NCBI GenBank assembly: GCA_017936685.1
Contig: JAGBFA010000011.1
Location: 124,001-188,000, forward strand
From: Alistipes sp.
GTDB taxonomy: Bacteria; Bacteroidota; Bacteroidia; Bacteroidales; Rikenellaceae
DNA: 64,000 bases
Direction: 5' to 3'
This document shows positions 54,312 to 63,922 of this stretch, one piece after another (the stretch's first letter is position 1; each line of letters begins with the position of its first letter). The notes beneath the pieces were generated by a model, which saw only the letters and a program-made list of their open reading frames with translations, was not told the origin of the DNA and did not search any database. The translations under genes and the position numbers were made by a program.

Positions 54312-56822
54312 TCAGATCGCCTCGACGGTGATCTCGGCCGGTTGCAGGCCGTCGCCCTCGACATGCAGGGTGATGGTGCCCGTGTGTCCGCGCAGCGAAC
54401 GCACGATGGCCAACGCCTTGCCGTTGAAGAGCTTTATGCTGCTGCCTTTGAGGCACTCCGTGCCTGCGGCATTGCCGTTGTCGACACCGACTAACTCGCC
54501 CTCGCCTTCGATGCGGAAGCGTAATTGGTTCATGGCCGTCGGCATGAAGTTGCCCTCGGCATCGACGGCATCGACGGTGATGTAGCTCAGGTCGTAGCCG
54601 TCGGCCGCGATCTGCGTGCGGTCGGCCGTCAGCGTCACGGCCGTCGGCTCCGAAGCCGTGCGGCGCGTGTGGCGCATGATCTCCTCGCCCTCTTTGTAGG
54701 CTATGGCCGTGATCTCGCCCGGCTCGAACTCCACTCCCTCCCACAGGGCGTGCAGACGCTCGTCCGTCTTGCGGCTGCGTCCTAACGAGCGTCCGTTGAC
54801 GAGAAGCTCCACCTCGTCGGCCGTGTTGTAGTATGCCCACATGTCGATTCTGTCGCCCTCAGACCAGTTCCAGTGGGGGAACAGATGCAGCGTAGGCTCG
54901 TCGGTCCACTCCGCGCGGTACATATAGTAGCAGTCTTTGGGGAAGCCGCACAGATCGACGATGCCGAAGTACGACGAGCGCGACGGCCACGAGTAGGGCG
55001 TAGGCTCGCCTATGTAGTCGAAGCCCGTCCAGACGAATGTGCCCGCCGCATAGTCGCGGTCGCGCACGGCTATCCATGCCGCCTCGTGCAGCGTGGCCCA
55101 CGGTGCGCGCGAGTGGTCGTAGGCCGAGCACTGGTGATGATCGGTGTCGTAGGGCAGATCCCAACGCTCGGGCACCACGTGCAGCTGCGACGACGGGTGC
55201 AGGTAGAATCCGCGGCTGTTGAGTGCCGAGGCGGTCTCCGAGCCGATGAATGGCTTGCCCGGGTACCACACGCGTACCGAGTCGTAGTCCTGCTCGTGGT
55301 AGTTGAAGCCCACTATGTCGAGCGCACCCGAGCGCAGCAGGTTGTTCATCGGGCGCGTCTCGTTGCAGCCGGCCGTGATGGGACGCGTGGGGTCGAGCGA
55401 TTTGAGCACGTCGACTATGTGGCGCGTCATCAGCACGTTCTGGTTGACCTCGGCATCGCCCTCGGTCGACGAATCGTTGCCGAGGAAATTAAGCAGCAGG
55501 TTCTGCTGCTCGGCCGGCAGGTCGCCGAACTCCTCGCTCAGATCGTCCCACTGTTCGAGTATCTCGTTGCCCACGCTCCACATGATGATCGAGGGGTGGT
55601 TGCGGTCACGCTTGACGAAGTCGGTCAGATCGCGCTCGTGCCACTCGTCGAAGAAGCGGGCGTAGTCGTATCGTGTCTTGGCGCGTCGCCACATGTCGAA
55701 GGCCTCGTCCATCACCAGAAAGCCCATGCGGTCGCACAGGTCGAGCAGCTCGGGTGCCGGCGGGTTGTGCGAGGTGCGTATGGCGTTGCAGCCGTAGGAG
55801 CGCAGTATCTCCAACTGACGTTCCAGTGCGCGACGGTGCACGGCCGTGCCCAACGCACCCATGTCGTGGTGCAGACACACGCCCTTGATCTTCATCTGTC
55901 GGCCGTTGAGGCTGAAACCGCTGTCGGCGTCGAACGAGAACGTGCGTATGCCGAAGGGCGTTACATACTCGTCGAGCGTGCGTCCGCGATATTGCAGCGT
56001 GGTGGTGAGCGTGTACATATACGGGTCGTCGATGTCCCAGCGGTGGGGCGACGAGACGAGTATGTCCATCTCCACCTCGACGCTCTCCGATGCCGGTATG
56101 CGCAGGGTGCGGTGCTCCTTGCGCGACTGCTTGCCGTCGTCGCCCGTGACGCGGTTTATGATCTTTATGGTGAGATCCTCGCCGCTTCGGTTGGTGACGG
56201 TCACTACGGTGTGCACGGTGGCCGATTTGTCGCTCACCTCGGGCGTGGTGACACAGGTGCCGCTGTACTCGACGAAGATGTCGCTCGTGGTGACCAACCG
56301 CACGTTGCGGTAGATGCCGCAGCCGGCATACCAGCGCGAGTTGGGCTGCTCGGAGTTGTCGCACCTGACGGCTATCACGTTCATCTCGCCCGCAGGGTTG
56401 AGGTAGGGCGTGATGTCGTAAGAGAGCGACGTGTAGCCGTAGGGGCGGTAGCCCGCCTCGTGGCCGTTGACGTAGACCGTGCCGTTCATGAATATGCCGT
56501 CGAACTCGACGTTGACGCGGTGGCCGTCGATGTCGTCGGGCGTGGGGAAGTGCTTGCGGTACCAGCCTATGCCGCCCGGCAGCGCGCCGCCCGAGGGTGT
56601 CGAGGGGTTGTCCTTGCTGAACTCGCCCTCGATGCTCCAATCGTGGGGCAGATGCAGTTCGCGCCAGTGTGTATCGTCGTACTCGGGCAGGGCGAACTCC
56701 TCGCTGTCGCCGAGCTGAAAACGCCAGTTGAAGTTGAAATCCTCCACCGTGCGCGGCGATTGCTCCGTCTGGCAGCCTACGGCCGCGAGCAGTGCCAATA
56801 TGGGTAAAAGCAGTTTTTTCAT
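54312..56822 (-). CDS. GH2 beta-galactosidase-like lipoprotein
   Basis: An 836-residue glycoside hydrolase 2 with a lipoprotein signal (MKKLLLPILALLAAVGCQTEQ, Cys 17). Domains in order: sugar-binding jellyroll (NWRFQLGDSEEFALPEYDDTHWRELHLPHDWSIEGEFS...GYRPYGYTSLSYDITPYL), immunoglobulin-like domain, and the TIM barrel with KGVCLHHDMGALG, CNAIRTSHNPPAPELLDLCDRMGFLVMDEAFDMW, the acid/base Glu in WSVGNEILEQW and the nucleophile Glu in GKPFIGSETASA. C-terminal Ig-like domains follow. It removes terminal beta-linked sugars, probably galactose, from host or plant glycans at the cell surface or periplasm. It is the last gene of a three-gene unit with an esterase and a GH3 enzyme. Confidence 0.93.
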   Translation of the reverse strand: MKKLLLPILALLAAVGCQTEQSPRTVEDFNFNWRFQLGDSEEFALPEYDDTHWRELHLPHDWSIEGEFSKDNPSTPSGGALPGGIGWYRKHFPTPDDIDGHRVNVEFDGIFMNGTVYVNGHEAGYRPYGYTSLSYDITPYLNPAGEMNVIAVRCDNSEQPNSRWYAGCGIYRNVRLVTTSDIFVEYSGTCVTTPEVSDKSATVHTVVTVTNRSGEDLTIKIINRVTGDDGKQSRKEHRTLRIPASESVEVEMDILVSSPHRWDIDDPYMYTLTTTLQYRGRTLDEYVTPFGIRTFSFDADSGFSLNGRQMKIKGVCLHHDMGALGTAVHRRALERQLEILRSYGCNAIRTSHNPPAPELLDLCDRMGFLVMDEAFDMWRRAKTRYDYARFFDEWHERDLTDFVKRDRNHPSIIMWSVGNEILEQWDDLSEEFGDLPAEQQNLLLNFLGNDSSTEGDAEVNQNVLMTRHIVDVLKSLDPTRPITAGCNETRPMNNLLRSGALDIVGFNYHEQDYDSVRVWYPGKPFIGSETASALNSRGFYLHPSSQLHVVPERWDLPYDTDHHQCSAYDHSRAPWATLHEAAWIAVRDRDYAAGTFVWTGFDYIGEPTPYSWPSRSSYFGIVDLCGFPKDCYYMYRAEWTDEPTLHLFPHWNWSEGDRIDMWAYYNTADEVELLVNGRSLGRSRKTDERLHALWEGVEFEPGEITAIAYKEGEEIMRHTRRTASEPTAVTLTADRTQIAADGYDLSYITVDAVDAEGNFMPTAMNQLRFRIEGEGELVGVDNGNAAGTECLKGSSIKLFNGKALAIVRSLRGHTGTITLHVEGDGLQPAEITVEAI

Positions 56823-56845
56823 CGGTTATCGGTTTGATTTATCGG

Positions 56846-58291
56846 TTATCGCTGCGGCCGGTCGCTGCGGAACGGCAGTGCCGGCAGACCATAGTTGTCG
56901 CGCACGTTACCCGGTGAGAAGTTGCGGAAGCAGTAGCGCACGGCCACGGGCTCTTCGACTTCGTCTGCCCAGACGGTAAGCGTCTGAGAGTTAAAATCGT
57001 CGCGCCGCGCCTGGGCCTTGTAGAAGCGGCCGTCGGTGCCGCACACCTCGAATCCACGTATCTGGCCTTCGAGCGATAGACGGTCGTCGGCGTTTTTATA
57101 ATATACGCGCATGGCGCGTCCTTCGCGCTCGGCGCGGTCGAACACGAGTCCGAGCGCGTGGGTCTTATAGCCGTATTCGCGCAATGCCCACAGTGCCAGA
57201 CGTTCGCCCACCTCGCGCTTGCGGCGCGGGTGTATCTGTCCGCGCTCCCAGTCGTACACGAGATCGTTGGTCGAGACCATGCCCGTGCCCTCGACCATCG
57301 ACATGACGGCCTGCTGCTGTTCGCGCAGCAGTGCGCCGCTGCCCGGGTAGCTGTCGGGGGCTTCGCCGCCGCCGTAGTCGTAGGGTGCTATCTCCACATA
57401 GAAGAACGGCAGCTTGCGGCCGAACATCTCGCGCCAGCTCTCGATCAGCGTGGCGAGCTTGTCGGCGTAGGTCGTCGGGCGGTCGGTGTTGGAGCAGCCC
57501 TGATACCACGCCACGCCCTTGAACGAAAAGCCCTGCAAGGGGTGTATCATGCCGTCGTAGAGCGAGGCTGCGCGCGAGTAGTTCTCGCCCTCGGGCAGGT
57601 CGAGCGTACCCTCGGCCCGCAGGTCGTAGTCGGTGAAACGCTGCTGCCGAGAGAGGGGTATCCACGACTCTATGCAGGTACCTCCCCACGAGCTGTCGAC
57701 GATGCCCACGGGTATGCCCAAGGTGCGTTGCAGCGTCGCGCCGAAGAAGTAGCCCACGGCACTCCACTCGGCCACGCTACGCGGCGAGGCACTCTGCCAC
57801 GCTCCGCCGCGAGTGTCGCCGGCGGGCTCCTCGGCGGCCGCGCGCGGCACCTTGAAGTAACGCAGTGCCGTGTTGGGTGCGGCGAGCACGACATCGGAGG
57901 CACCCTCCACGGGGCAGCCCCAGAAGCCCTTTACGGGCATCTCCATGTTGGACTGACCCGAGCAGAGCCACACCGTGCCGATGAGAATATCGGTAAGCCG
58001 GAGGCGCGAGCCGTCGTCGAGGGTGAGCGTCTGCGGCTCGAACGAGGCCGCGGGAGTCTCGATGACGATCTCCCACGAGCCGTCGTCGGCTATGCGCGCA
58101 GTGCGGTGCTCGCCCCACGAGGCGGTCAGCCGGAGTCTGCCGCCCGGGCGGTCGCTCCACCCGTGCAGCCGTATGCTGCTCTGCTGTTCGAGCACCATGC
58201 CGCTGCCGAAGATATGCGGCAGGCGCACCTCGGCGCGGACTATGCCGGCCGAGAAGAGCAGAGCAGCGATTATGATCGAAAAATGTTTCAT
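56846..58291 (-). CDS. Sialate O-acetylesterase-like SGNH hydrolase
   Basis: A 481-residue secreted esterase. I start at 58291 (MKHFSIIIAALLFSAGIVRAEVRLPHIFGSGMVLEQ), which gives a signal peptide; the frame continues upstream into the GH3 gene and is not supported there. The catalytic Ser lies in LCSGQSNMEMP, with the family block VDSSWGGTCIESW, and an Asp/His pair around YDWERGQIHPRRKREVGERLA. Such enzymes remove acetyl groups from sialic acid or from other acetylated glycans, clearing the way for glycosidases. Together with GH3 and GH2 on the same strand (gaps of 13 and 23 bases), it suggests breakdown of an acetylated glycan; the substrate is not proven. Confidence 0.88.
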   Translation of the reverse strand: MKHFSIIIAALLFSAGIVRAEVRLPHIFGSGMVLEQQSSIRLHGWSDRPGGRLRLTASWGEHRTARIADDGSWEIVIETPAASFEPQTLTLDDGSRLRLTDILIGTVWLCSGQSNMEMPVKGFWGCPVEGASDVVLAAPNTALRYFKVPRAAAEEPAGDTRGGAWQSASPRSVAEWSAVGYFFGATLQRTLGIPVGIVDSSWGGTCIESWIPLSRQQRFTDYDLRAEGTLDLPEGENYSRAASLYDGMIHPLQGFSFKGVAWYQGCSNTDRPTTYADKLATLIESWREMFGRKLPFFYVEIAPYDYGGGEAPDSYPGSGALLREQQQAVMSMVEGTGMVSTNDLVYDWERGQIHPRRKREVGERLALWALREYGYKTHALGLVFDRAEREGRAMRVYYKNADDRLSLEGQIRGFEVCGTDGRFYKAQARRDDFNSQTLTVWADEVEEPVAVRYCFRNFSPGNVRDNYGLPALPFRSDRPQR

Positions 58292-58304
58292 GCTCGGCGG
58301 CCTG

Positions 58305-60647
58305 TCAGATGTTGTCGCCCAGTGCGGCATCTTCCGTGCAGTTGAGCTTCTCGACAAGCGAGCCGCACTGTACGGTGTAGGTGCCCTGTTCGAGATACCA
58401 GCGTGCATCGCGTCCCACCATTGCCAGACGCTCGGCCGGCAGGGTGAACACAACGCGGCGGCTCTCGCCCGGCGCAAGCTCTATCTTGCAGAAGTCGCGC
58501 AGGCGGCGTGCGTCGGGAACCACCGAGGCTACGTCGTCGTTGATGAAGAGCAGCACGCTCTCCTTGCCCGTGCGCGAGCCGGTGTTCTTCACCGTTATGC
58601 CGATGCGTATCTCATCGCCCGCCTTGAAGTCGCGTCCCGACTCTATCCTCAGATCGCTGTATTCGAATGTCGTGTACGACAGACCGTAGCCGAAGGCCCA
58701 CTGTGCGGCCACCACGGCGTTGTAGTCGTAGGCTCCCTCCATCGTGCCGACGCTCTCCGAGACCTTATGGTCGTAGGTGGTCATCGAGTTGGAGTATTTG
58801 GGATAGGTGTAGGGCAGTTTGCCCGAGGGGTTGACCTCGCCGTAGATAATGTCGGCTATGGCCTTGCCGCCCTCGGTGCCGGGCAGGTAGGTGTGCAGCA
58901 CGGCCTGCATGCGGTCGGCGAAGGGCTCTATAATTCGTGCGCGTCCCTCGTTGAGCACCAGCACCACGGGCTTGCCCGTTGCGGCCAGAGCCTCGGCCAG
59001 AGCGCGCTGATTGGGCGATATGGCCATCTCGGTGAGGTTGCCCGGGGTCTCGCAGTAGGAGTTCTCGCCCAGACACAGCACGATGCAGTCGACATCGGCG
59101 GCGGCACGCACGGCGGCCTCTATGTCGATGTTCTTCTCGTCGTAGTATTTGCCTGCGGGGTCGTACTCCACGCCTGCCGCGTAGACGATGTTGTCGCCGC
59201 CGCGGCTGCGCATGGCATCGAGGATCGTCACGCCGTCGGGCAGCACCTTATCGACTATGTCGCCCTGCCAAGAGTAGCTCCAACCTCCGCACAGCGGACG
59301 CATCAGGTCGGCATTGGGACCGGCCACGAGGATCTTGCGATCGGTCGTGAGAGGCAGCAGCGAATCCTCGTTTTTGAGCAGCGTGATCGACTCGCACGCA
59401 GCCTCGTAGCAGGCGCGGCGTATGGTCTCGCCCTGGAACTCGGGGTAGTCCTTGACGTAGGTGTTGGGCGTATCGATCAGTCCCAGACGCAGCTTCATGC
59501 GTATGATGCGCGCTGCGGCATCGTCGATGCGCTCCTGCGACACCTTGCCCTCCTTGACAAGCTCGACGAGCAGTGGGCAGAAATTCACGTCGTAGGGTAT
59601 CATCGACATGTCGACACCGGCGTTGATCGACTGACGTATGGCGTCCTTATAGTCGACGGCGATCTTCTCGCGCGTGTAGAGGTTTACGATGTCAGCCCAG
59701 TCGGTGACTATCACGCCGTCCCAGCCCAATCCCTCTTTCAGCCAGCCTGTCAGCAGCTCGCGGTCGGCGTGGGTGGGTATGCCGTTGACCGAGGCCGAGT
59801 TGACCATTACCGACAGCGCACCGGCCTCGATGGCGGCCTTGAACGGAGCGAAATGCTTTTCGCGCAGCTCGCTCAGCGAGACGTAGGCCGGCGTGCGGTC
59901 CTGACCCGAATTGGTCATGCCGTAGGCCATGAAGTGCTTGGGGCACGAGGCTATGTGACGGGCATCGATGTGGTTGGGGTCGTCGCCCTGATAGCCCAGC
60001 ACCATCTGGCGAGCCATCTCGGCCGAGAGGTAGGCATCTTCGCCGAAGCTCTCCCATACGCGCGGCCACGAGGCCTTGCGTCCGAGATCCATCGTGGGCG
60101 AGTAGGTCCACGGTATGTTGCTTGCGCGCACCTCGTAGGCCGTCAGCTCGGCCATGCGGCGCACCATCTCGCGGTTGAACGAGGCCGCTGCGTTGATCTC
60201 CTGCGGGAACAGAGGCGAGCGGTGGGTGTATGTGGCACCGTGTATGGCATCGATGCCGTAGAGCGTGGGCAGGCCGGTGTGCTTCATCGAGACCTCGTTG
60301 ATCTTCTCGATGATGCTGTTCCACTGCTCGGCCGGCAGAGCCTTGCCCGGGGCGTTGAGCACCGAGCCGAACTTGAATTTCGAGGCCAACGCCTCCAACG
60401 CCTCGCCGTTGAGCACGAACGCCTTGTCGTCGGCCACGCCGCTGGTGCTGTTGCCGAGCATGTCGATGCCGATCTCGGCCATCTGTCCGACCTTCTCTTC
60501 GAGGGTCATGCGCGAAAGTATCTTCTTGACTTGTCGCTCGATGCGTGCATCGGGCTTGATTGCCACGCGACCCTGGCCGCCGGCCGCAGCCGCGACACCT
60601 GTCGTTGTGATTAATGCGGACATAATCAATAGTTTGAAAATTCTCAT
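58305..60647 (-). CDS. GH3 beta-glucosidase/xylosidase-like
   Basis: A 780-residue secreted GH3 enzyme (signal peptide MRIFKLLIMSALITTTGVAAAAG). The first barrel carries MTLEEKVGQMAEIGIDML, GLPTLYGIDAIHGATYTHRSPLFPQ, ASCPKHFMAYG and the nucleophile Asp in GVIVTDWADI. The alpha/beta sandwich has KILVAGPNADLMRPLCGGWSYSWQG and a likely acid/base Glu in LCLGENSYCETPGNLTEM. A C-terminal FnIII-like domain follows (YGLSYTTFEYSDLRI). The layout is that of BglX. It releases glucose or xylose from beta-linked oligosaccharides in the periplasm. It is the first gene of the glycan unit, with a -7 element ~66 bases upstream. Confidence 0.94.
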   Translation of the reverse strand: MRIFKLLIMSALITTTGVAAAAGGQGRVAIKPDARIERQVKKILSRMTLEEKVGQMAEIGIDMLGNSTSGVADDKAFVLNGEALEALASKFKFGSVLNAPGKALPAEQWNSIIEKINEVSMKHTGLPTLYGIDAIHGATYTHRSPLFPQEINAAASFNREMVRRMAELTAYEVRASNIPWTYSPTMDLGRKASWPRVWESFGEDAYLSAEMARQMVLGYQGDDPNHIDARHIASCPKHFMAYGMTNSGQDRTPAYVSLSELREKHFAPFKAAIEAGALSVMVNSASVNGIPTHADRELLTGWLKEGLGWDGVIVTDWADIVNLYTREKIAVDYKDAIRQSINAGVDMSMIPYDVNFCPLLVELVKEGKVSQERIDDAAARIIRMKLRLGLIDTPNTYVKDYPEFQGETIRRACYEAACESITLLKNEDSLLPLTTDRKILVAGPNADLMRPLCGGWSYSWQGDIVDKVLPDGVTILDAMRSRGGDNIVYAAGVEYDPAGKYYDEKNIDIEAAVRAAADVDCIVLCLGENSYCETPGNLTEMAISPNQRALAEALAATGKPVVLVLNEGRARIIEPFADRMQAVLHTYLPGTEGGKAIADIIYGEVNPSGKLPYTYPKYSNSMTTYDHKVSESVGTMEGAYDYNAVVAAQWAFGYGLSYTTFEYSDLRIESGRDFKAGDEIRIGITVKNTGSRTGKESVLLFINDDVASVVPDARRLRDFCKIELAPGESRRVVFTLPAERLAMVGRDARWYLEQGTYTVQCGSLVEKLNCTEDAALGDNI

Positions 60648-60712
60648 AAGTTTATCATTTGTTTGTTAGGTTTCCCGGTCGGGTGATGCACTTGATTATG
60701 CAAGCGCACCTA

Positions 60713-60720
60713 CAAAGATA
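60713..60720 (-). promoter_or_regulatory. -7 element TATCTTTG of the glycan operon
   Basis: CAAAGATA on the plus strand, 65 bases upstream of the GH3 start at 60647. It is the only promoter-like element found for the GH3, esterase and GH2 genes. Confidence 0.6.
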
Positions 60721-60761
60721 CGGTTTTTTCGCAAGATAGCTATCGTCAGACCGTCAAAAAG

Positions 60762-60791
60762 AAAAACGCCGAGCGGAAGTCGGCGTTTTTT
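60762..60791 (-). terminator. Terminator after korB
   Basis: AAAAAACGCCGA-type arm at 60762-60772 pairs with TCGGCGTTTTTT at 60780-60791. The symmetric A/T runs allow termination on the minus strand 24 bases after the korB stop. Confidence 0.88.
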
Positions 60792-60815
60792 CATAAATGT
60801 GTATTATATTGATCA

Positions 60816-61847
60816 TTATTCGATCGTCCAGGTCTCGCCCGAGCGCAGCAGATCGTCGACCGAACGGATCTTCGACGAGGCTTTCACCTCCTCGATCTGG
60901 GCTGCGACGCGGGTGTCGTAGACGTTATCCTCCTTCACGTCGCGGATCACGCCGACGGCTACGGGGTACTCGGGGTACTTCATCGCGGCCAGCATCGAGT
61001 GCAGCGTGGTGTCCTGCGTGTGGGCGTCGTGGACGAGTATATCCTCCTCGGTGTAGCCCTCCTCGCCGACGGTGACCACCTTCAAACGCATGTTCTCGAA
61101 GACGAGTCCCTTGCGGCGATCCTTGCCGAAGAGCATCTTCTCGCCGTGACGCAGCGTGATGGTGTTCTCCTCGCGCGTGGCCTTGTCACCGGCAAATGCG
61201 GCGTGGGTCTTGTCGTTGAAGATTACGCAGTTGACCAGTGCCTCCACCACGGCCATGCCGTGATGCTTGGCAGCCGCCACAAGGCAGTCTTTGGTCAGTG
61301 CGACCTCCATGTCGATGGTGCGGGCGAAGAACGTGCCCTTGGCACCGATGACCAGCTCGCCCGGGTTGAACGGCTTTTCGACCGTGCCGTAGGGCGATGT
61401 CTTGGTGATCTTGCCCAGCTTGGTGGTGGGCGAGTATTGACCCTTCGTAAGACCGTAGATCTCGTTGTTGAAGAGTATGACGTTGAGATCGATGTTGCGG
61501 CGAATGGCGTGTATGAAGTGGTTGCCGCCGATGGCCAGCGAGTCGCCGTCGCCCGTGCACACCCATACCGACAGATCGGGGTTGGCCGTCTTGATACCGG
61601 TGGCTATGGCGTTGGCACGTCCGTGGATCGTGTGGAAACCGAAGGTCTTCATGTAGTAGATGAAACGCGACGAGCAGCCGATGCCCGACACGAACGTGAA
61701 CATGTTGTGGGGCTTGTCCAGAGCGTCGGCCACCTCGGGCATGGCGCGCTGCACGGCGTTCAGTATGGCGTGGTCGCCGCAGCCGGGGCACCACTTTACC
61801 TGTTGGTCGCTTTTGAAATCGGCGGGGGTATATTTGTATTCTGCCAT
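60816..61847 (-). CDS. korB: 2-oxoacid:ferredoxin oxidoreductase, beta subunit
   Basis: A 343-residue TPP-binding beta subunit. VKWCPGCGDHAILNAVQRAMPEV holds cluster-ligand cysteines. GIGCSSRFIYYMKTFGFHTIHGRANAIATGIKTANPDLSVWVCTGDGDSLAIGGNHFIHAIRRNIDLNVILFNNEIYGLTKGQYSPTT is the TPP site. With the alpha subunit it oxidises a 2-oxoacid, most likely 2-oxoglutarate, to the acyl-CoA and reduces ferredoxin; in anaerobes it may also run reductively. It starts 6 bases after korA. No separate ferredoxin-like delta subunit is seen nearby. Confidence 0.94.
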   Translation of the reverse strand: MAEYKYTPADFKSDQQVKWCPGCGDHAILNAVQRAMPEVADALDKPHNMFTFVSGIGCSSRFIYYMKTFGFHTIHGRANAIATGIKTANPDLSVWVCTGDGDSLAIGGNHFIHAIRRNIDLNVILFNNEIYGLTKGQYSPTTKLGKITKTSPYGTVEKPFNPGELVIGAKGTFFARTIDMEVALTKDCLVAAAKHHGMAVVEALVNCVIFNDKTHAAFAGDKATREENTITLRHGEKMLFGKDRRKGLVFENMRLKVVTVGEEGYTEEDILVHDAHTQDTTLHSMLAAMKYPEYPVAVGVIRDVKEDNVYDTRVAAQIEEVKASSKIRSVDDLLRSGETWTIE

Positions 61848-61853
61848 GACTCT

Positions 61854-63698
61854 CTATTGGAATAAGGTGTTGAACTTGTCGCGCAATTCGACCAGCGTGA
61901 AGGGCTGACCCTCGCACTTGTTGTACTGCTCGAACGTGAACTGCTGGAATGTCTGACGCATGTAGGCGGCGAACTGACCCTCGTTCAGCTCGCAGACGAT
62001 GATGCGGCGGTAGCGTGCGAGGATATCCTCCACGCCGTGGGGCAGCGGGTAGATGTAGTTGAAGTGCAGATGGGCTATGCTCTTGCCCTCGGCCTGCAAC
62101 TGTGCCACCGCGCTGTGCAGATGGCCGCGCGTACCGCCCCAGCCGATAACCAGCACGTCGGCCTCATCGGGACCGAACACCTCGGGTGCGGGCAGCGAGT
62201 CGGCTACCAGCTCCACCTTGCGGCGGCGCGTCGAGGTCATCTCCTGGTGGTTGGCCGGATCATACGATATAGTGCCGCGAAGGTGATCCTTCTCCAAACC
62301 GCCTATGCGGTGCTCCAAACCCTTCTTGCCGGGGAATGCCCAGCCGCGCGCCAGCTTCTCGTTGCGGGCGTAGGGCATGAAGTCCTGCTCGGCGTGAGGC
62401 TCCACTATGGGAGGGGTGATGGTGGGGTAGTCGCTCATAGAGGGTATGCGCCACGGCTCCGAGCCGTTGGCGATGAAGCCGTCGGTGAGCAGCACCACGG
62501 GAGTCATGTGCTCCATGGCGATCTTGCCGGCCATGAATGCGTAGTGGAAGCAGTCGCTGGGCGACGAAGCGGCCACCACGACCATCGGACACTCGCCGTT
62601 GCGGCCGTAGAGTGCCTGCATCAGGTCGCTCTGCTCGGTCTTGGTCGGCAGACCCGTCGAGGGACCGCCGCGCTGTACGTCGACCACTACCAGCGGCAGC
62701 TCGGCCATGACGGCCAGACCCATGGCCTCGCTTTTGAGCGACAGACCCGGACCCGACGTGGTCGTGACGGCGAAGTTGCCTGCGTAGGCGGCACCGATCG
62801 AGGTGCAGATGCCCGCGATCTCGTCCTCGGCCTGCACGGTCTTAACACCCAGATCCTTGCGCTTGGCCAGCTCTTCGAGAATGACCGTGGCGGGGGTGAT
62901 GGGGTAGGAGCCGCAGAACAGAGGTAATCCGGCCTTCTCGGCGGCGGCGCAGAAGCCCCATGCCGTGGCCACGTTGCCGTTGATTGAGCGGTAGGTGCCC
63001 TTTTCCAACTGGGCGGGGGCTACCGTATATGTGTTGGCGAACTGATGCGTGTTGGCCGCATAGTTGTAGCCGGCGTCGATGGCGCGCTTGTTGGCCTCGG
63101 CCACTAACGGGTTCTTCTTGGCGAACTTGCTCTCCAAATAGCTCTTGGCGTGATCCTCGGGGCGGTTGTAGAGCCAGAAGCAGATGCCCAATGCAAACAT
63201 GTTCTTGCACTTTACAACCGACTTGTTGTCAAGTCCCATGTCGGCCAGCGCGTCGCGCGTCATGGTGGTGATGGCCGGTATGACGACGTTGTATTCGCCC
63301 AGACCCAGCTCCTCGATGGGATCGAGCGTCGAGAAGCCCGCCTTGCGGATATGCTCCTCGGTGAGCGTGTCGCCGTCGATGATGACCGTAGCACCGCGCT
63401 TGAGCCACTTGCGGTTGGCCTTCAATGCGGCGGGGTTCATGGCCACCAATACATCGCAGTAGTCGCCCGGGTTGTCGATGCGATACGAACCGAAATGCAC
63501 CTGAAATCCAGATACGCCCGCCACCGTACCTTGCGGAGCGCGAATCTCGGCAGGATAGTCGGGGAAGGTCGATATGCCGTTGCCCAACAGAGCCGATGTG
63601 TCAGAAAAGAGTGTACCCGTAAGCTGCATACCGTCGCCCGAATCACCCGAGAAACGAATGACCACGTCTTGCAACTCATGTACGTTTACATTGTTCAT
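61854..63698 (-). CDS. korA: 2-oxoacid:ferredoxin oxidoreductase, alpha (gamma-alpha fused) subunit
   Basis: A 614-residue protein that joins the gamma domain (VIRFSGDSGDGMQLTGTLFSDTSALLGNGISTFPDYPAEIRAPQGTVAGVSGFQVHFGS) to the alpha pyrimidine-binding domain (LFCGSYPITPATVILEELAKRKDLGVKTVQAEDEIAGICTSIGAAYAG ... TTTSGPGLSLKSEAMGLAV). This fusion is the standard KorA form. The YPITP and GPG motifs are intact. The start at 63698 (MNNVNVHELQDVV) has a -7 element ~48 bases upstream. It forms a two-gene operon with korB. Confidence 0.95.
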   Translation of the reverse strand: MNNVNVHELQDVVIRFSGDSGDGMQLTGTLFSDTSALLGNGISTFPDYPAEIRAPQGTVAGVSGFQVHFGSYRIDNPGDYCDVLVAMNPAALKANRKWLKRGATVIIDGDTLTEEHIRKAGFSTLDPIEELGLGEYNVVIPAITTMTRDALADMGLDNKSVVKCKNMFALGICFWLYNRPEDHAKSYLESKFAKKNPLVAEANKRAIDAGYNYAANTHQFANTYTVAPAQLEKGTYRSINGNVATAWGFCAAAEKAGLPLFCGSYPITPATVILEELAKRKDLGVKTVQAEDEIAGICTSIGAAYAGNFAVTTTSGPGLSLKSEAMGLAVMAELPLVVVDVQRGGPSTGLPTKTEQSDLMQALYGRNGECPMVVVAASSPSDCFHYAFMAGKIAMEHMTPVVLLTDGFIANGSEPWRIPSMSDYPTITPPIVEPHAEQDFMPYARNEKLARGWAFPGKKGLEHRIGGLEKDHLRGTISYDPANHQEMTSTRRRKVELVADSLPAPEVFGPDEADVLVIGWGGTRGHLHSAVAQLQAEGKSIAHLHFNYIYPLPHGVEDILARYRRIIVCELNEGQFAAYMRQTFQQFTFEQYNKCEGQPFTLVELRDKFNTLFQ

Positions 63699-63745
63699 TT
63701 GCCTGTTAAGTTTGCAGTTTAGTTATGAATTAAAGTTTGATTATA

Positions 63746-63753
63746 CAAATATA
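63746..63753 (-). promoter_or_regulatory. -7 element TATATTTG of korAB
   Basis: CAAATATA on the plus strand in an AT-rich stretch, giving a leader of about 40 bases for korA. Confidence 0.6.
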
Positions 63754-63875
63754 TGATAATTTATCAATCAAAGCAATATTCGGCATTATAAATCGTAATT
63801 TTTGCCGATAAAAATTATCGTTCGTGTCCGATGCGGCGGCGCAGCCTTGCCTAACATGCGGTCTGCGTAGTCCGA

Positions 63876-63905
63876 CAAAGGCGCACGGATATCCGCGCGC
63901 CTTTG
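63876..63905. terminator. Hairpin after the gene at the window end
   Basis: CAAAGGCGC (63876-63884) pairs with GCGCCTTTG (63897-63905), and CGGAT/ATCCG extends the stem inside one mismatch. It is 18 bases after the stop of the partial minus-strand gene; the following sequence is not T-rich, so termination is only likely. Confidence 0.6.
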
Positions 63906-63922
63906 CTGAGATTCATCTGCGG

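Noticed and set aside
54240..54312. Riboswitch or leader in the stretch between peroxiredoxin and GH2
   Set aside because: The structure is a simple perfect palindrome between convergent genes, explained as a bidirectional terminator.
57975..60614. 879-codon plus-strand open frame opposite the GH3 and esterase genes
   Set aside because: The minus strand carries intact GH3 and SGNH motifs; the plus frame is a shadow produced by GC-rich third positions.
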